Of a stretch of 64,000 nt of DNA, positions 18,264-26,795 are shown piece after piece (the first letter of the stretch is position 1; every line of letters starts with the position of its first letter). The DNA is from an uncultured Poribacteria bacterium (GTDB taxonomy: Bacteria; Poribacteria; WGA-4E; WGA-3G): the NCBI GenBank assembly GCA_951828515.1, contig OX639992.1:992001-1056000 (forward strand), written 5' to 3'. Position numbers and translations under genes: made by a program. The notes beneath the pieces are model-generated. The model did not search any database. It had not been told where the DNA came from and worked only from the letters and a program-made list of their open reading frames with translations.

Positions 18264-18705
18264 GTTTGTCGCTATCCAGTAAAATGGTGACGGGACCGTC
18301 GTTGATGAGTTCGACATCCATCATTGCTTGAAAAGTGCCGCCTTGCGTCGGGACGTTTAGCTTTTCTAAAACAGTGATGAACTGTTCATAAAGCGCATTC
18401 GCGGCTTCAGGACGAGCGGCGTTGATAAAGCTCGGACGTCGTCCTTTGCGGCAATCCCCATAAAGGGTGAATTGTGAGACAACGAGTGCCGCCCCTCCCG
18501 TTTCAAGAAGCGAACAATTCATTTTACCCTCTGCGTCCTCAAAGATACGCAGGTTCGCGACCTTATTCGCGATATATTCTAATGCTGTTATTGTATCGTC
18601 ATGGGCGATGCCGAGGAAAATGAGTACGCCTGCTCCGATTTCAGAAACGAGTTCGCCATCTACCTTAACACTCGCTGATTTGACACGTTGAACAACTGCT
18701 CGCAT
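18256..18705 (-). CDS. dtd: D-aminoacyl-tRNA deacylase
   Basis: 149 residues, normal for Dtd. It starts [13 protein letters not shown], carries the SQFTLYGD motif (about 78-85) and ends with NDGPVT (about 137-142), the two signature elements of the active site. It hydrolyses D-amino acids from mischarged tRNAs in the cytoplasm. The ATG is preceded directly by a leader repeat ending CCGCAAGGAAAAATTAAAA, whose AAGG serves as ribosome site. Confidence 0.95.
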   Translation of the reverse strand: MRAVVQRVKSASVKVDGELVSEIGAGVLIFLGIAHDDTITALEYIANKVANLRIFEDAEGKMNCSLLETGGAALVVSQFTLYGDCRKGRRPSFINAARPEAANALYEQFITVLEKLNVPTQGGTFQAMMDVELINDGPVTILLDSDKQF

Positions 18706-18812
18706 TTTTTAATTTTTCCTTGCGGGTTAAGTAGCGGGATTTCAGGCTTTGACGTTTTCTGTGTTCGAGCCGTCCTCCACTACGTTACGGACTACCGATT
18801 GGTTCACATCGG
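18706..18812 (-). repeat. Leader-type dispersed repeat supplying the dtd ribosome site
   Basis: On the minus strand it contains CCGTAACGTAGTGGAGGAC and ends CCGCAAGGAAAAATTAAAA immediately before the dtd ATG. Confidence 0.75.
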
Positions 18813-18835
18813 ACGGGGATGGATTCTGATTTATG

Positions 18836-19855
18836 CTAAAAGAGCAAATTCTCGGCATCAAGAGCCTGTGTCTCCTCACCGCCGAATGTCAAGTTGAACT
18901 GGAATCCGGGTTGACTGTTAAACCCGAGTTGGAATGCGAGCGTATTCGATATTTCATAGCGAAATCCGACCCCGATAAGGTTTGTCACGTGTATACCGGC
19001 ATACGAAAGTTCGCGTGAGAAGTCGGCTATCAACCACATGTTATCTGAGACAGCGATCTCGCCGCCTACTTGCCAATTGAGTGTAAAAAAGTCAGTCGTT
19101 TTGAGTGCTTTTGATGTCAAGAAAACTCCGACACCAGCGTGAAGTTTAAAGAGGCTACCGAATCTTTGTGTGCCAACGAGATAGGTATTGATTCCGACAA
19201 ACGGAAATCCATCAGCAGGGCTGTGGTCGAGGAATTCGTTGTCTGAATTGAGACGGTCGTCAGCAGTGAATCCGAATTGCGCGTCACCACCGACAGAAAT
19301 GCTGGGGAAATTATCATTCCGATCCGGTTTGATGTTATATTTGAGTCCAATGCTACCGTCAAATAGTGGTTGATCGTAGACACGGCTATTGATGTTTGGA
19401 TCGTCAGCTGTTTCAGTCGCAGTGTTGTAGAAATCGTGGACGATTTTCCGCACGCCGCCTGTCGAGAATGTGCCGCCGAGCACGAGGTCGAGTTCGTCGC
19501 TTAACCCGTAAGCGAATTTGACGGGAATCAGGAAGGTCTCGATCTCCATACTTACGCGATGGGATTCCTCGAATCCACCGATATCGACCCTCTGGCTGAA
19601 GTCCGGTAGTAGATCCACTTTGGGATATTGAAAGAATCCGAACGTGGTACTTGAGCCTCCCTTACCCACCGGTTCTGCAGTTTGGATGGTGCTGAGATGT
19701 GAAACGGGCGGTAATTGTGCCCACAGTGGTGTCACTATGCCTGTGAGAAGAAGTAAAGTACAAATAATGTAAATAAAGGCTTGCGTGTTGTGCTGTCTTT
19801 TTTTCGGAGCGGAACTGGTAAGCCCGAAATTTGCTTTGGAAAAGTTAGCGTGCAT
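18836..19855 (-). CDS. Outer-membrane beta-barrel protein
   Basis: 339 residues with an extended signal region (hydrophobic IYIICTLLLLTGIV, cleavage near LWAQ at about 47). The rest alternates short amphipathic strands (MEIETFLIPVKFAYGLSD, LDLVLGGTFS, GSIGLKYNI, LIGVGFRYEIS, LAFQLGFNSQPGFQFNLTF), typical of a small monomeric barrel. It is the last gene of a three-gene run with the FN3 lipoprotein and a small secreted protein. Role unknown; a surface scaffold or channel is likely. Confidence 0.75.
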   Translation of the reverse strand: MHANFSKANFGLTSSAPKKRQHNTQAFIYIICTLLLLTGIVTPLWAQLPPVSHLSTIQTAEPVGKGGSSTTFGFFQYPKVDLLPDFSQRVDIGGFEESHRVSMEIETFLIPVKFAYGLSDELDLVLGGTFSTGGVRKIVHDFYNTATETADDPNINSRVYDQPLFDGSIGLKYNIKPDRNDNFPSISVGGDAQFGFTADDRLNSDNEFLDHSPADGFPFVGINTYLVGTQRFGSLFKLHAGVGVFLTSKALKTTDFFTLNWQVGGEIAVSDNMWLIADFSRELSYAGIHVTNLIGVGFRYEISNTLAFQLGFNSQPGFQFNLTFGGEETQALDAENLLF

Positions 19856-19909
19856 GGATTTATCCTTTAGCGTTAGGTCGTCATTGAAGTTCTTTGTAGG
19901 AGACTATAG

Positions 19910-21034
19910 TTATCGCGATTTCGCCTCCACAAGCGCGCTTTCATCGCGTCGTCCGTCAGGTCCGGGTGTATCGTCAAAGGCGGTGATGTAGTACTTCTTG
20001 AATTCTAAGGATTGACCGACGAGAATCGGGTCTTCACCAGGGATAGTGAAAGTGCGCTCCTTGGGGCCGACTGCAGGACGAGGGAGAAGTTTCCCCGCGG
20101 CGTCTCTCGTATAGAGTTGATACCCAGCGAGATCGGGTTCGGTATTCGGTGTCCATGAAATAACCGCGTCGTATTTTGTATTAAAAAGGGAACGCGGCAG
20201 GTAACGAACCCGAACGTCTTTTGGAGACGCAGGCGGGAAATTTGGCACTGCTGCGGTGATCGTTGTAATTGCCTCTGCACCGAATTCATCAACGCCAGCG
20301 ACGCGATATACTTTTCGGGTGCCATCGACTTGGAACTCGTGGTCGAAATAGTAGAGTCGGTCTCGCTTCGGCTCGGCAATTAGCTCGAAACGTAGCGGTT
20401 TGTCATCTTGGGTGTCGAGTGCAGCGTAAACGCGGAAAATAGAAAAATCGTCAGGGAATTCATAACCGTCCCAAAAGAGTTTGATCGTGAGGTCGGTCGG
20501 ATCACCGAGTGTTACAGTTGGCGCAGGAGGTGGGACGCTTGGGGTCGCCAAAGCCGTTTTCCAGATACGGCGCGGGTCTTCATTCTCAGCAGGTGGATTT
20601 GCTGGGTCCGGCGTTTCAACACCATTGGCGTCAACATAACTGATGCGATATTCGTAGGCGAGCAGCCGTCCAGACGCATCAAGTCGATCGTTTTCAAGAT
20701 TTTGGGCGTCAATAAATTCGTTTGCGGGAGCATCAACGGATCCGACTTGCTGAAATTCCGTGTCTGTGCCACCTGTAGAACGTCTGTAAATATGGTATGC
20801 TTTAATGCCCTCCTGTCCTGTATCGTCCCATGTGACCCGCACCTGCTTATCGCCTGCAAAAAGTATGAGACCATCAGGCGCGCCGGATGTCCGCAGATTT
20901 TCGGGGTCAAGTGGATTCGCAAAGTCTTCGTCACTTGTACAAGCATTAAAGAAAACGAACGCGAATAATATAGGAAGGCTTAACGCAAGAAGAATCTTAT
21001 AATTATTGGCAAATAGTCTGCTAAATAAATACAT
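19910..21034 (-). CDS. Fibronectin type III lipoprotein
   Basis: 374 residues. A hydrophobic segment (KILLALSLPILFAFVFF) ends in a probable lipobox Cys (NAC, about 32). Two or three fibronectin-III-like repeats follow: VRVTWDDTGQEGIKAYHIYR, TIKLFWDGYEFP...FRVYA and AVISWTPNTEPDLAGYQLY, each with a YRV-type edge strand. Such modules bind partners at the cell surface. It lies between the 180-residue secreted protein and the beta-barrel gene on the same strand with short gaps, so one transcript is likely. A leader repeat (21035-21113) sits upstream. Confidence 0.75.
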   Translation of the reverse strand: MYLFSRLFANNYKILLALSLPILFAFVFFNACTSDEDFANPLDPENLRTSGAPDGLILFAGDKQVRVTWDDTGQEGIKAYHIYRRSTGGTDTEFQQVGSVDAPANEFIDAQNLENDRLDASGRLLAYEYRISYVDANGVETPDPANPPAENEDPRRIWKTALATPSVPPPAPTVTLGDPTDLTIKLFWDGYEFPDDFSIFRVYAALDTQDDKPLRFELIAEPKRDRLYYFDHEFQVDGTRKVYRVAGVDEFGAEAITTITAAVPNFPPASPKDVRVRYLPRSLFNTKYDAVISWTPNTEPDLAGYQLYTRDAAGKLLPRPAVGPKERTFTIPGEDPILVGQSLEFKKYYITAFDDTPGPDGRRDESALVEAKSR

Positions 21035-21114
21035 AACTTTTCCTTTTTTTAATTTCTCTTGCGGTTTGATGAAGTGGATTCGGGTATTCCCGTGCCTTTC
21101 CGTCCTGTGACCTT

Positions 21115-21657
21115 CTAAAAAACGTGCAAAAGACTTAAACTCGCTCGCCGAGTCTGGAAATCGTAGTGCGGATGCAGTTGGAACGGGGTTCTTGGAAGTA
21201 GCAGACTCGTGTTTTCGGGGAGGCGATTTGTGTAACCTCTGAGGCGAGTTAACGGGATTTCAATATCCGTATTCCAGTTTTCCGTTGTAGATGTTGAGTC
21301 TTCTGCAGGTTCCGGCGTATCAAGTTGACTATAGATTGAGAAAAGCACAGCAAGCCCCACGAATCCGAGACCCACTCCGGACATGATAGTACTGGCATTC
21401 CGCCTGGAAAGGAAAGCGTCTTTGTGTGTTTGGATGTCTGCTTGAACTGCCGCGTTGAGGTAGGTATCGTAATGGTTCTGAGAAGAGGCTTTTAGGAAGC
21501 TGCTTCCGAACTGGAGACTCATGCCTGAAGCGAAAAGCGCAAGTGGTAGAACGCGGGAGCGACGCGCCGCATCCGCGTGTTGAGTTGTTAAAATAAAAAT
21601 GAAGACACAACCGAACGCAAATGCAATGTATTTCTGAGGGGTGTTCTGGCGTTTCAT
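21115..21657 (-). CDS. Small secreted/membrane protein of unknown function
   Basis: 180 residues, ATG at 21657 behind AAAAAAGGAAAA. It has a signal peptide (about 8-30, ending HADAA), a second hydrophobic segment at about 90-110 (ASTIMSGVGLGFVGLAVLFS) and a polar C-terminus. I recognise no family. It is first in the apparent operon with the FN3 lipoprotein and the beta-barrel, so an envelope role is likely. Confidence 0.65.
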   Translation of the reverse strand: MKRQNTPQKYIAFAFGCVFIFILTTQHADAARRSRVLPLALFASGMSLQFGSSFLKASSQNHYDTYLNAAVQADIQTHKDAFLSRRNASTIMSGVGLGFVGLAVLFSIYSQLDTPEPAEDSTSTTENWNTDIEIPLTRLRGYTNRLPENTSLLLPRTPFQLHPHYDFQTRRASLSLLHVF

Positions 21658-21882
21658 GTCAAATTTTTCCTTTTTTGGGAAATCTGTTACTATGAAGTTT
21701 ACCCTTTTTTTTGTCGAAAGTCAATGCTTTTTGTCATGATACAGGGGTAACGATTTGCGGGTCGCTTTGCTGGAATGATAGCGCATTGAGTTCTCGGTTC
21801 TCAGTAACGAGAAATCTCTTTTTTCAGTTTACGTTAGAATGAAATTGAATACCCTTACGGAATGATAGAGACATTCAGCTCT

Positions 21883-21945
21883 TCTGTAGGAGGGAACTCC
21901 GATTCCCGACTTCCCTTTGCAGGAGCGACCTCCAGGTCGCGATAC
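21883..21945 (+). repeat. Dispersed hairpin repeat, two-block copy
   Basis: Block 1 (TCTGTAGGAGGGAA...TTCCCGAC, 21883-21910) is followed by block 2 (GGAGCGACCTCCAGGTCGCG, about 21922-21941), which folds as CGACCT-CC-AGGTCG. Block 2 recurs at 51666-51705 and, inverted, at 56470-56500. Confidence 0.7.
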
Positions 21946-22074
21946 TCCATCTAAAACGGACAGAAAATCGAAAAGTGAAGGGTTCTCACAGGAGTAACGA
22001 ATTCTATTGACATGTGCCAAAATGCATAGTAAAATTATAAAGAACCTTTTGAAATCGAGATTGTCTTAATAAAA

Positions 22075-23480
22075 CTAAAGTTTGGACAATTTTAAGAATT
22101 AAGATGTTTGAAAGCAGAAAAGCAGGTATCCTTTCATAAACATTCCACTATTTTGAAAGGAAGGCAAAAAATGCCCCTGCTTCTCCACTTAGAAGGTATT
22201 CTATCGGATTTTCGACATTTGTTCAACTCCCAAAACTTCGCACTTTTCCAAGCGTTTCTCTTCGGATTCATCGCCACAAGCGGGCGTGGAACGCTGACGG
22301 AACTTTATCAATCGAGTGCTTCGCAGACGCGGTATTGGTCGTTTCCGAAGTTTCTTTCTCGGGGAAACTGGGATCCCGATGCCATCGCCATCTGCCTCCT
22401 CAAAAGGATCCAAGACGTGTTTTCTAACTGGGTTTACGTCTATGATACCACCAAAGCCCTGAAGACGGGTAAAACCCAATGGGGTTTACATTTTTTCCGC
22501 AACTTCAGTTATCAAGGGCATCGCGTGAATCAATCAAAGTTTCACTTCGGACACGAGTTTGGGGCCCTGGGTTTACTGTGTGCGACCCCCAGGGAGTGGC
22601 TCCTTTTTCCCGTCTGGGTAAAACTCATCGTGCCTCAGACGGTTCGAGATAAAGGGGATGCGGTGTTGAAACGTATCTGTTCAAAGATCCCCCGGGGCTT
22701 GATCCTCTTTGATAGGGGGTTCGCCCGCCGCAGCGTCTTTGAAATGCTCTTGGGACTCGGACATGATATCTTGTGTCGTGCCAAGTCAAATGCGGTGTTC
22801 TATCGTTTACCGAAACGTCCGAAGCGGCCGGGGCGCGGGCGTCCGAAGAAATATGGCGACCGTCTGCAGATCCACCGCTTACGGTATAAAGAACTTTCGA
22901 TCCTCGAGAAACCCTATCAGGTCGCCTCAGAGGTCGTGCGGACGAAAATGTGTCCGGCAGATGTCCGACTCGTCGTGATACGCACGCGACCCAAACGCTC
23001 GAAACCGTATCGGTATTTCTGTGTCTTTACAACAGACGTGGCACTCGAGATACCCAAGATCGTTGAATACTATCGACAGAGATGGCAGATCGAAACTGCC
23101 TTCCGAGATGTCAAGCAGCATTTCGGGTTTGATGCCTATCGGGTGAAATCCCGCAAAAGCATCAATCGGTTCGTGCAGTTGAGTTTCGTTGCGGCTTCGC
23201 TGACGAAGCTAATCTTCTCGATACCCGCTCCACACGCCTCGGATCAGAGACCCAGCGTCAAGGAGGTCTGCGAGCATCTCGGTATTCATTGGTATCATCC
23301 GAGGCACCTCACGCAAGGGTTACGGGTCGCTTATTTACAATCGCACCTCAGAGCGTTGGAATATTCTGCGAGTTGCCAAGAAAAGACTAACTCACAGAAT
23401 ATTCAGCCTATATCTCAACACGATACCACGCTGCCTTTCGACAAAGCAGCTTGAAACTTACAATATTGTCCAAACTTTAG
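22075..23480 (+). mobile_element. IS4-like insertion sequence with 8-bp target duplication
   Basis: Terminal inverted repeats start CTAAAGTTTGGACAAT at 22075 and end with the exact complement at 23480, flanked on both sides by TAATAAAA (22067-22074 and 23481-23488). The element is about 1.4 kb with a single transposase gene. Perfect ends, an open transposase and an intact duplication indicate a recent insertion into an intergenic spot. Confidence 0.9.
22171..23454 (+). CDS. DDE transposase, IS4-type
   Basis: About 427 residues from the ATG at 22171, which has GGAAGG upstream; a TTG 63 bases earlier would add 21 weakly supported residues. Catalytic residues are visible: first Asp in VYVYDTTKALKTG, second Asp in GLILFDRGFARRS, and the IS4 signature Y-x2-R-x3-E-x6-K in YRQRWQIETAFRDVK. 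A basic RPKRPGRGRPKK patch probably contacts DNA. It performs cut-and-paste movement of the surrounding element. The gene looks intact. Confidence 0.9.
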   Translation: MPLLLHLEGILSDFRHLFNSQNFALFQAFLFGFIATSGRGTLTELYQSSASQTRYWSFPKFLSRGNWDPDAIAICLLKRIQDVFSNWVYVYDTTKALKTGKTQWGLHFFRNFSYQGHRVNQSKFHFGHEFGALGLLCATPREWLLFPVWVKLIVPQTVRDKGDAVLKRICSKIPRGLILFDRGFARRSVFEMLLGLGHDILCRAKSNAVFYRLPKRPKRPGRGRPKKYGDRLQIHRLRYKELSILEKPYQVASEVVRTKMCPADVRLVVIRTRPKRSKPYRYFCVFTTDVALEIPKIVEYYRQRWQIETAFRDVKQHFGFDAYRVKSRKSINRFVQLSFVAASLTKLIFSIPAPHASDQRPSVKEVCEHLGIHWYHPRHLTQGLRVAYLQSHLRALEYSASCQEKTNSQNIQPISQHDTTLPFDKAA

Positions 23481-23554
23481 TAATAAAAAATAAAAGACTA
23501 TGAATTATCAGGTATGTATGCACGGTTTCTGAGCGCACAATGGGAGTACATAAA

Positions 23555-24403
23555 ATGAAATCGATAATCGCTAACAATCAAAGAAACATCACTGCGAAGT
23601 TGGGGATCGGTTGTATCGTATGTCTACTCTTCGGGTTTGGAGTATTCCTTTACGCGCAGGACAAAATGAAGGTGGAGTTCATTGCTACAAAGCCGGAGAT
23701 AAACCCGGACAAAAAAGTAGAAATGGACTCAGCTAAAACGCAAGCAATGATGAAAATGAAAGAGCAAGCCGTAGCGCGAACCGATAGGTCCCGTGGGCAT
23801 CAAAATCGAGGGAGCATTGACTTCGGAGAAAATGCGGCGTTCTATAAAGTGATTATTGACAATAACTTGTTCCGACCCCTTGGATGGACACCTCCGAATA
23901 ACGAGCCTGCTTATAGTTTAATCGGTACTGCCGTTGGTGTAAACGGTGCCGTGTCGCAGGCAACGCTGCTCGAAAGAAGATCTAATCGGTATCACTTTGT
24001 GACCATAGGGACAAAACTCGGCGATGTAACAATAAAGGACATTCAAGCCAAACAGGTACTCTTAGACAAAGCCGGAAAACCGATGACACTGAGAGCAGGA
24101 GAATTACAGTTCCTGACAACCAGCCGAGGACGCGAGAACGGCAGAGATGGACAGAGCGGCGAAGGTCAGTCTGAAAAAGATGGAAATAATCAGGCGAAAA
24201 ACCAAGCCAATGCTGAAATGGACGCTGAAAAGCGTAGACAGATGGAAATGAAAAGGCAGGCCGCAGCTTGGGGGATGAAAGCAAATGAATTAGCAGAGAA
24301 ACTCAGAGATGCGTCACCAGAGGAACGGCGAGAAATAATGCAGAAAATGCGAGCAGAACGGGCCGAACGGGGTGGTAGGAGAGGGCGAAATCGCAGTCGG
24401 TAG
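23555..24403 (+). CDS. GspC/PilP-like periplasmic protein with basic C-terminal tail
   Basis: About 282 residues. GGGAG lies eight bases before the ATG at 23555; an in-frame ATG at 23540 is possible. The N-terminal cytoplasmic segment and a transmembrane helix (IGCIVCLLFGFGVFLYA, about 17-34) precede a domain resembling the HR/PilP fold of type II secretion GspC (NNLFRPLGWTPP, YSLIGTAVG, TIGTKLGDVTIKDIQ, residues about 100-185). The remaining 100 residues are charged, coiled and end in Arg/Gly runs (RAERGGRRGRNRSR). No other secretion or pilus gene is nearby, so its partner is unknown. A terminator follows. Confidence 0.65.
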   Translation: MKSIIANNQRNITAKLGIGCIVCLLFGFGVFLYAQDKMKVEFIATKPEINPDKKVEMDSAKTQAMMKMKEQAVARTDRSRGHQNRGSIDFGENAAFYKVIIDNNLFRPLGWTPPNNEPAYSLIGTAVGVNGAVSQATLLERRSNRYHFVTIGTKLGDVTIKDIQAKQVLLDKAGKPMTLRAGELQFLTTSRGRENGRDGQSGEGQSEKDGNNQAKNQANAEMDAEKRRQMEMKRQAAAWGMKANELAEKLRDASPEERREIMQKMRAERAERGGRRGRNRSR

Positions 24404-24435
24404 TCTATCACTTATCTATATTAATCTTCTTTCAA

Positions 24436-24463
24436 GGCGCGGTTGCAAACCGCGCCTTTCTTT
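24436..24463 (+). terminator. Rho-independent terminator
   Basis: GGCGCGGTT-GCA-AACCGCGCC, a perfect 9-bp stem, followed by TTTCTTTATT. It ends the GspC/PilP-like gene and, being symmetric, may also serve the convergent PhyH gene. Confidence 0.85.
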
Positions 24464-24473
24464 ATTCGGATAA

Positions 24474-25292
24474 CTATGCCGCTTCTTCGGCGTTCTCTGG
24501 CATGTTTTCGAGTCGAGAGAGCCAGTAGCCGATATCAAACGAGTCGTCGCCAATGAGGAAACGCCATTGCTTGATACGATTGACGATCTCAAGCCGCACA
24601 TCGTTCCCATACCATTTGTGATTCCTGCCTAAAGCACCGTGGATCCCCGGTGTTTCAATATCGTCTGTGTTCCAGAGTTGACACTGGCGTACCGTTGGGT
24701 TGAGGCGCAGTTTGAACATATAGCGCGTCTGATCCGTCAGATTCGGTTGCGCGCAGTGCCACATCCCGTGATGCACCACGAAGAGTGTGCCCGCATTACA
24801 GGCGATAGGCAGCTGACCGAGGAAGTTTTGATAACGCGCGATGTCCGTTTCACAGACACGGCGATAATGGCTTCCCGGTAAAATCATCGTCCCCCCCATT
24901 TCGCGCGGCGTGTCATGTGAGAAATAGAAAAATTGGATGTCAAAATGCATCCGTAGGTCGATGATCGCATCGGCATGCCAAATTTGACCTATATCATTTT
25001 GAGGGCGGACGATATGAACAGCATGGTGATCGTAGAGCGGATTCTCACCCACCAGACTGTGGATAATGCCCTGCACTTCTGGAAGTCGGAAGACTTTACC
25101 AACCGCAGATTCATCATCCCAGACTTCGTCTAAAACCGTGCCGCCGCGCCCACGCACGATAATACCTTCTTCCATTTCGGCATGTGCGGCTTCATTTAAT
25201 TCTTGAGGAATTAAGTCGTCGAAGCGAAGGTAACCGTCCGCTACGAAGTTCGCCATCTGTTCCGTATTGAGCAAATACTTTTTGTCACGCAT
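24474..25292 (-). CDS. Phytanoyl-CoA dioxygenase family protein (PhyH)
   Basis: 272 residues, ATG behind GGAGG. Fe(II)/2-oxoglutarate oxygenase features: HxD in QIWHADAIID, GGTMILPGSHYRR, and the distal His in GMWHCAQPN followed by the Arg that binds 2-oxoglutarate (TRYMFKLRL). It should hydroxylate a small molecule with O2 and 2-oxoglutarate in the cytoplasm; the substrate is unknown. It is followed by a secreted DUF1080-like gene on the opposite side of a short gap. Confidence 0.88.
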   Translation of the reverse strand: MRDKKYLLNTEQMANFVADGYLRFDDLIPQELNEAAHAEMEEGIIVRGRGGTVLDEVWDDESAVGKVFRLPEVQGIIHSLVGENPLYDHHAVHIVRPQNDIGQIWHADAIIDLRMHFDIQFFYFSHDTPREMGGTMILPGSHYRRVCETDIARYQNFLGQLPIACNAGTLFVVHHGMWHCAQPNLTDQTRYMFKLRLNPTVRQCQLWNTDDIETPGIHGALGRNHKWYGNDVRLEIVNRIKQWRFLIGDDSFDIGYWLSRLENMPENAEEAA

Positions 25293-25379
25293 GAGTTTCC
25301 TGCCTCCAATTTTTTGTCTAAAATTCTAAGATTCCGACAGGGTGTAGAGTCAATCGTTTCCTGCCATAATCAACGAGTG

Positions 25380-26126
25380 TTAAAATCGTTTCAAGTTTCC
25401 CCAAGTCGTCGTGAGTTTTGCTTGAGAGGATACTGATAGTTGTCCTTGATTTGGGACACCATCACCCGTAATCACAATATTATCGAAGCGCGCTGTGTAA
25501 TTTGAAAGACCGAAACCCACGCCGCCAGTCGGGAAATCAAGAAGTTCGCCTGCCTTTCCCTTAATCTCTTGAACACCAGCCATTTTAAAAACAAAGGGCT
25601 CTCCCGTTTCCATAATCTTCTGATCATTTATCCAGAGAATATAGGTTCCATCTTTAACGGCCAATTTCAGTGTAGACCACTCGCCTAACGGTAAAGGTGG
25701 ATGAGATTTGATATGGAAAAGTATCGTTCGATTTTCGTGAAAATTACCGCCACGACAGATTGCGCTTGACTCAAGAAAAAGCCAGTCTCCGATCGTCCAG
25801 GACACTAACTGGGTTTTCTTGATTCGCGCAGCAATAGCGATATTCCCTCGCCCGTGTTCTTCGAGCGGCTTGACATCAAATTCGATCGTATAATCTCGCC
25901 ACTTTTTATCACCAATTGTGAGTAGACGCATCCACCCATCTGGACTTGTCGCATGCAGTTCGTTATCAACGATTTCCCAAGAACCGGGTGCCTCATCATT
26001 CTGGACAAGTTCCTGCCACGCCTTCAGATTCGCGCCATTGAAAGTTTCAATAAACGTCCCTGCCGAAGCGGAGAAAGTTAAGAGAGACATGATTAGTAAA
26101 GCGATTACTAATTTCATGATTTTCAT
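25380..26126 (-). CDS. Secreted LamG/DUF1080-like protein
   Basis: 248 residues. Signal peptide 1-22 (LVIALLIMSLLTFSASAG). The body is a concanavalin-A-like jelly roll as in DUF1080: FIETFNGANLKAWQ, SWEIVDNELHA, WRDYTIEFDVKP, EWSTLKLAVKDG, YILWINDQKIMETGEP, GGVGFGLSNYTARFDNIVI. Such domains bind or cleave glycans outside the cytoplasm. The C-terminus ends AKLTTTWGNLKRF, a tag also found at the end of the small frame at 26658. Confidence 0.78.
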   Translation of the reverse strand: MKIMKLVIALLIMSLLTFSASAGTFIETFNGANLKAWQELVQNDEAPGSWEIVDNELHATSPDGWMRLLTIGDKKWRDYTIEFDVKPLEEHGRGNIAIAARIKKTQLVSWTIGDWLFLESSAICRGGNFHENRTILFHIKSHPPLPLGEWSTLKLAVKDGTYILWINDQKIMETGEPFVFKMAGVQEIKGKAGELLDFPTGGVGFGLSNYTARFDNIVITGDGVPNQGQLSVSSQAKLTTTWGNLKRF

Positions 26127-26168
26127 AATGTTGCTCCGTTAGTTGATTTTTCCCGATCCAAACAGGTT

Positions 26169-26453
26169 CTAAGGTTCGGTTAACTTCACGAGTTTTTCGA
26201 GAATATATTCAAACCTGAGATATGAGGTATGATATTCCATACCGGGGTAGGCAGGAAATTGTTGTGGAAACTGAATTACTCGCCAGCCATCTTGCATAGC
26301 CTCAACAACCGAATTATAGGGCGGTGTCTCGCTGTCCCCTGTGGTATGGCGTTTTTGACCGGTACCGTCGTACAGTGCCCAAGCAACAACGCCACTGTTC
26401 AAGTCGGGCGTATGCAGATGCAGCACGAGGAGTTGTTGTCTCAATTCAGACAT
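26169..26453 (-). CDS. Small conserved-looking protein of unknown function
   Basis: 94 residues, ATG behind CGCAAGGAAG. It has no signal or membrane segment. The sequence looks like a compact single domain with aromatic-rich strands (VVAWALYDGTGQ, DGWRVIQFPQ, YPGMEYHTSYLRFEYILEKL). I do not recognise the family. Leader-repeat sequence (26461-26600) lies directly upstream, supporting a real start. Confidence 0.6.
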   Translation of the reverse strand: MSELRQQLLVLHLHTPDLNSGVVAWALYDGTGQKRHTTGDSETPPYNSVVEAMQDGWRVIQFPQQFPAYPGMEYHTSYLRFEYILEKLVKLTEP

Positions 26454-26460
26454 ATTTTAC

Positions 26461-26600
26461 TTCTTCCTTGCGAATTTTTAATTTTCCCTTGTGGAGTCAC
26501 AACGGCCGTTTCGACTATCACGGACGTTCCTTAAACCTGAAGAAACACCCAAGCAAAAACCCCGCGCCGATGTTGCAGGCTATCGATTTGGTTTTGACGA
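26461..26600 (-). repeat. Leader-type dispersed repeat
   Basis: On the minus strand it includes GCGCGGGGTTTTTGCTTGGG and a CCACAAGGGAAAATTAAAA end, followed by a second CGCAAGGAAG just before the 94-residue gene. Confidence 0.6.
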
Positions 26601-26657
26601 TTGCTGACGGCTAATCGCTAATTACTGACTGCCATCAAAAACCTTATCTCTTGGAAT

Positions 26658-26786
26658 CTACCGGGTTTCCGCTCGCGCTTTAATTTGACTCCAAGTTGTC
26701 ACCAGTTTCCCACCGGGTTGAACGTCTAACGTAACAACCATCCCATCTTCGATTAATTCGCTGATTTCCTTGATTGTGAAATTCAA
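26658..26786 (-). CDS. Possible 42-residue frame with KLVTTWSQIK tail
   Basis: A TTG-started frame begins 12 bases after the glgC stop and in the same phase. It ends DVQPGGKLVTTWSQIKARA plus four residues. The tail matches the end of the 248-residue secreted protein (KLTTTWGNLK). It could be a detached protein end carried as a fragment, or a short downstream gene. There is no clear ribosome site. Confidence 0.3.
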   Translation of the reverse strand: MNFTIKEISELIEDGMVVTLDVQPGGKLVTTWSQIKARAETR

Positions 26787-26795
26787 GGTTATAGA

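Noticed and set aside
21829-22020. 63-codon minus-strand frame
   Set aside because: Its translation is mostly the two blocks of the dispersed repeat.
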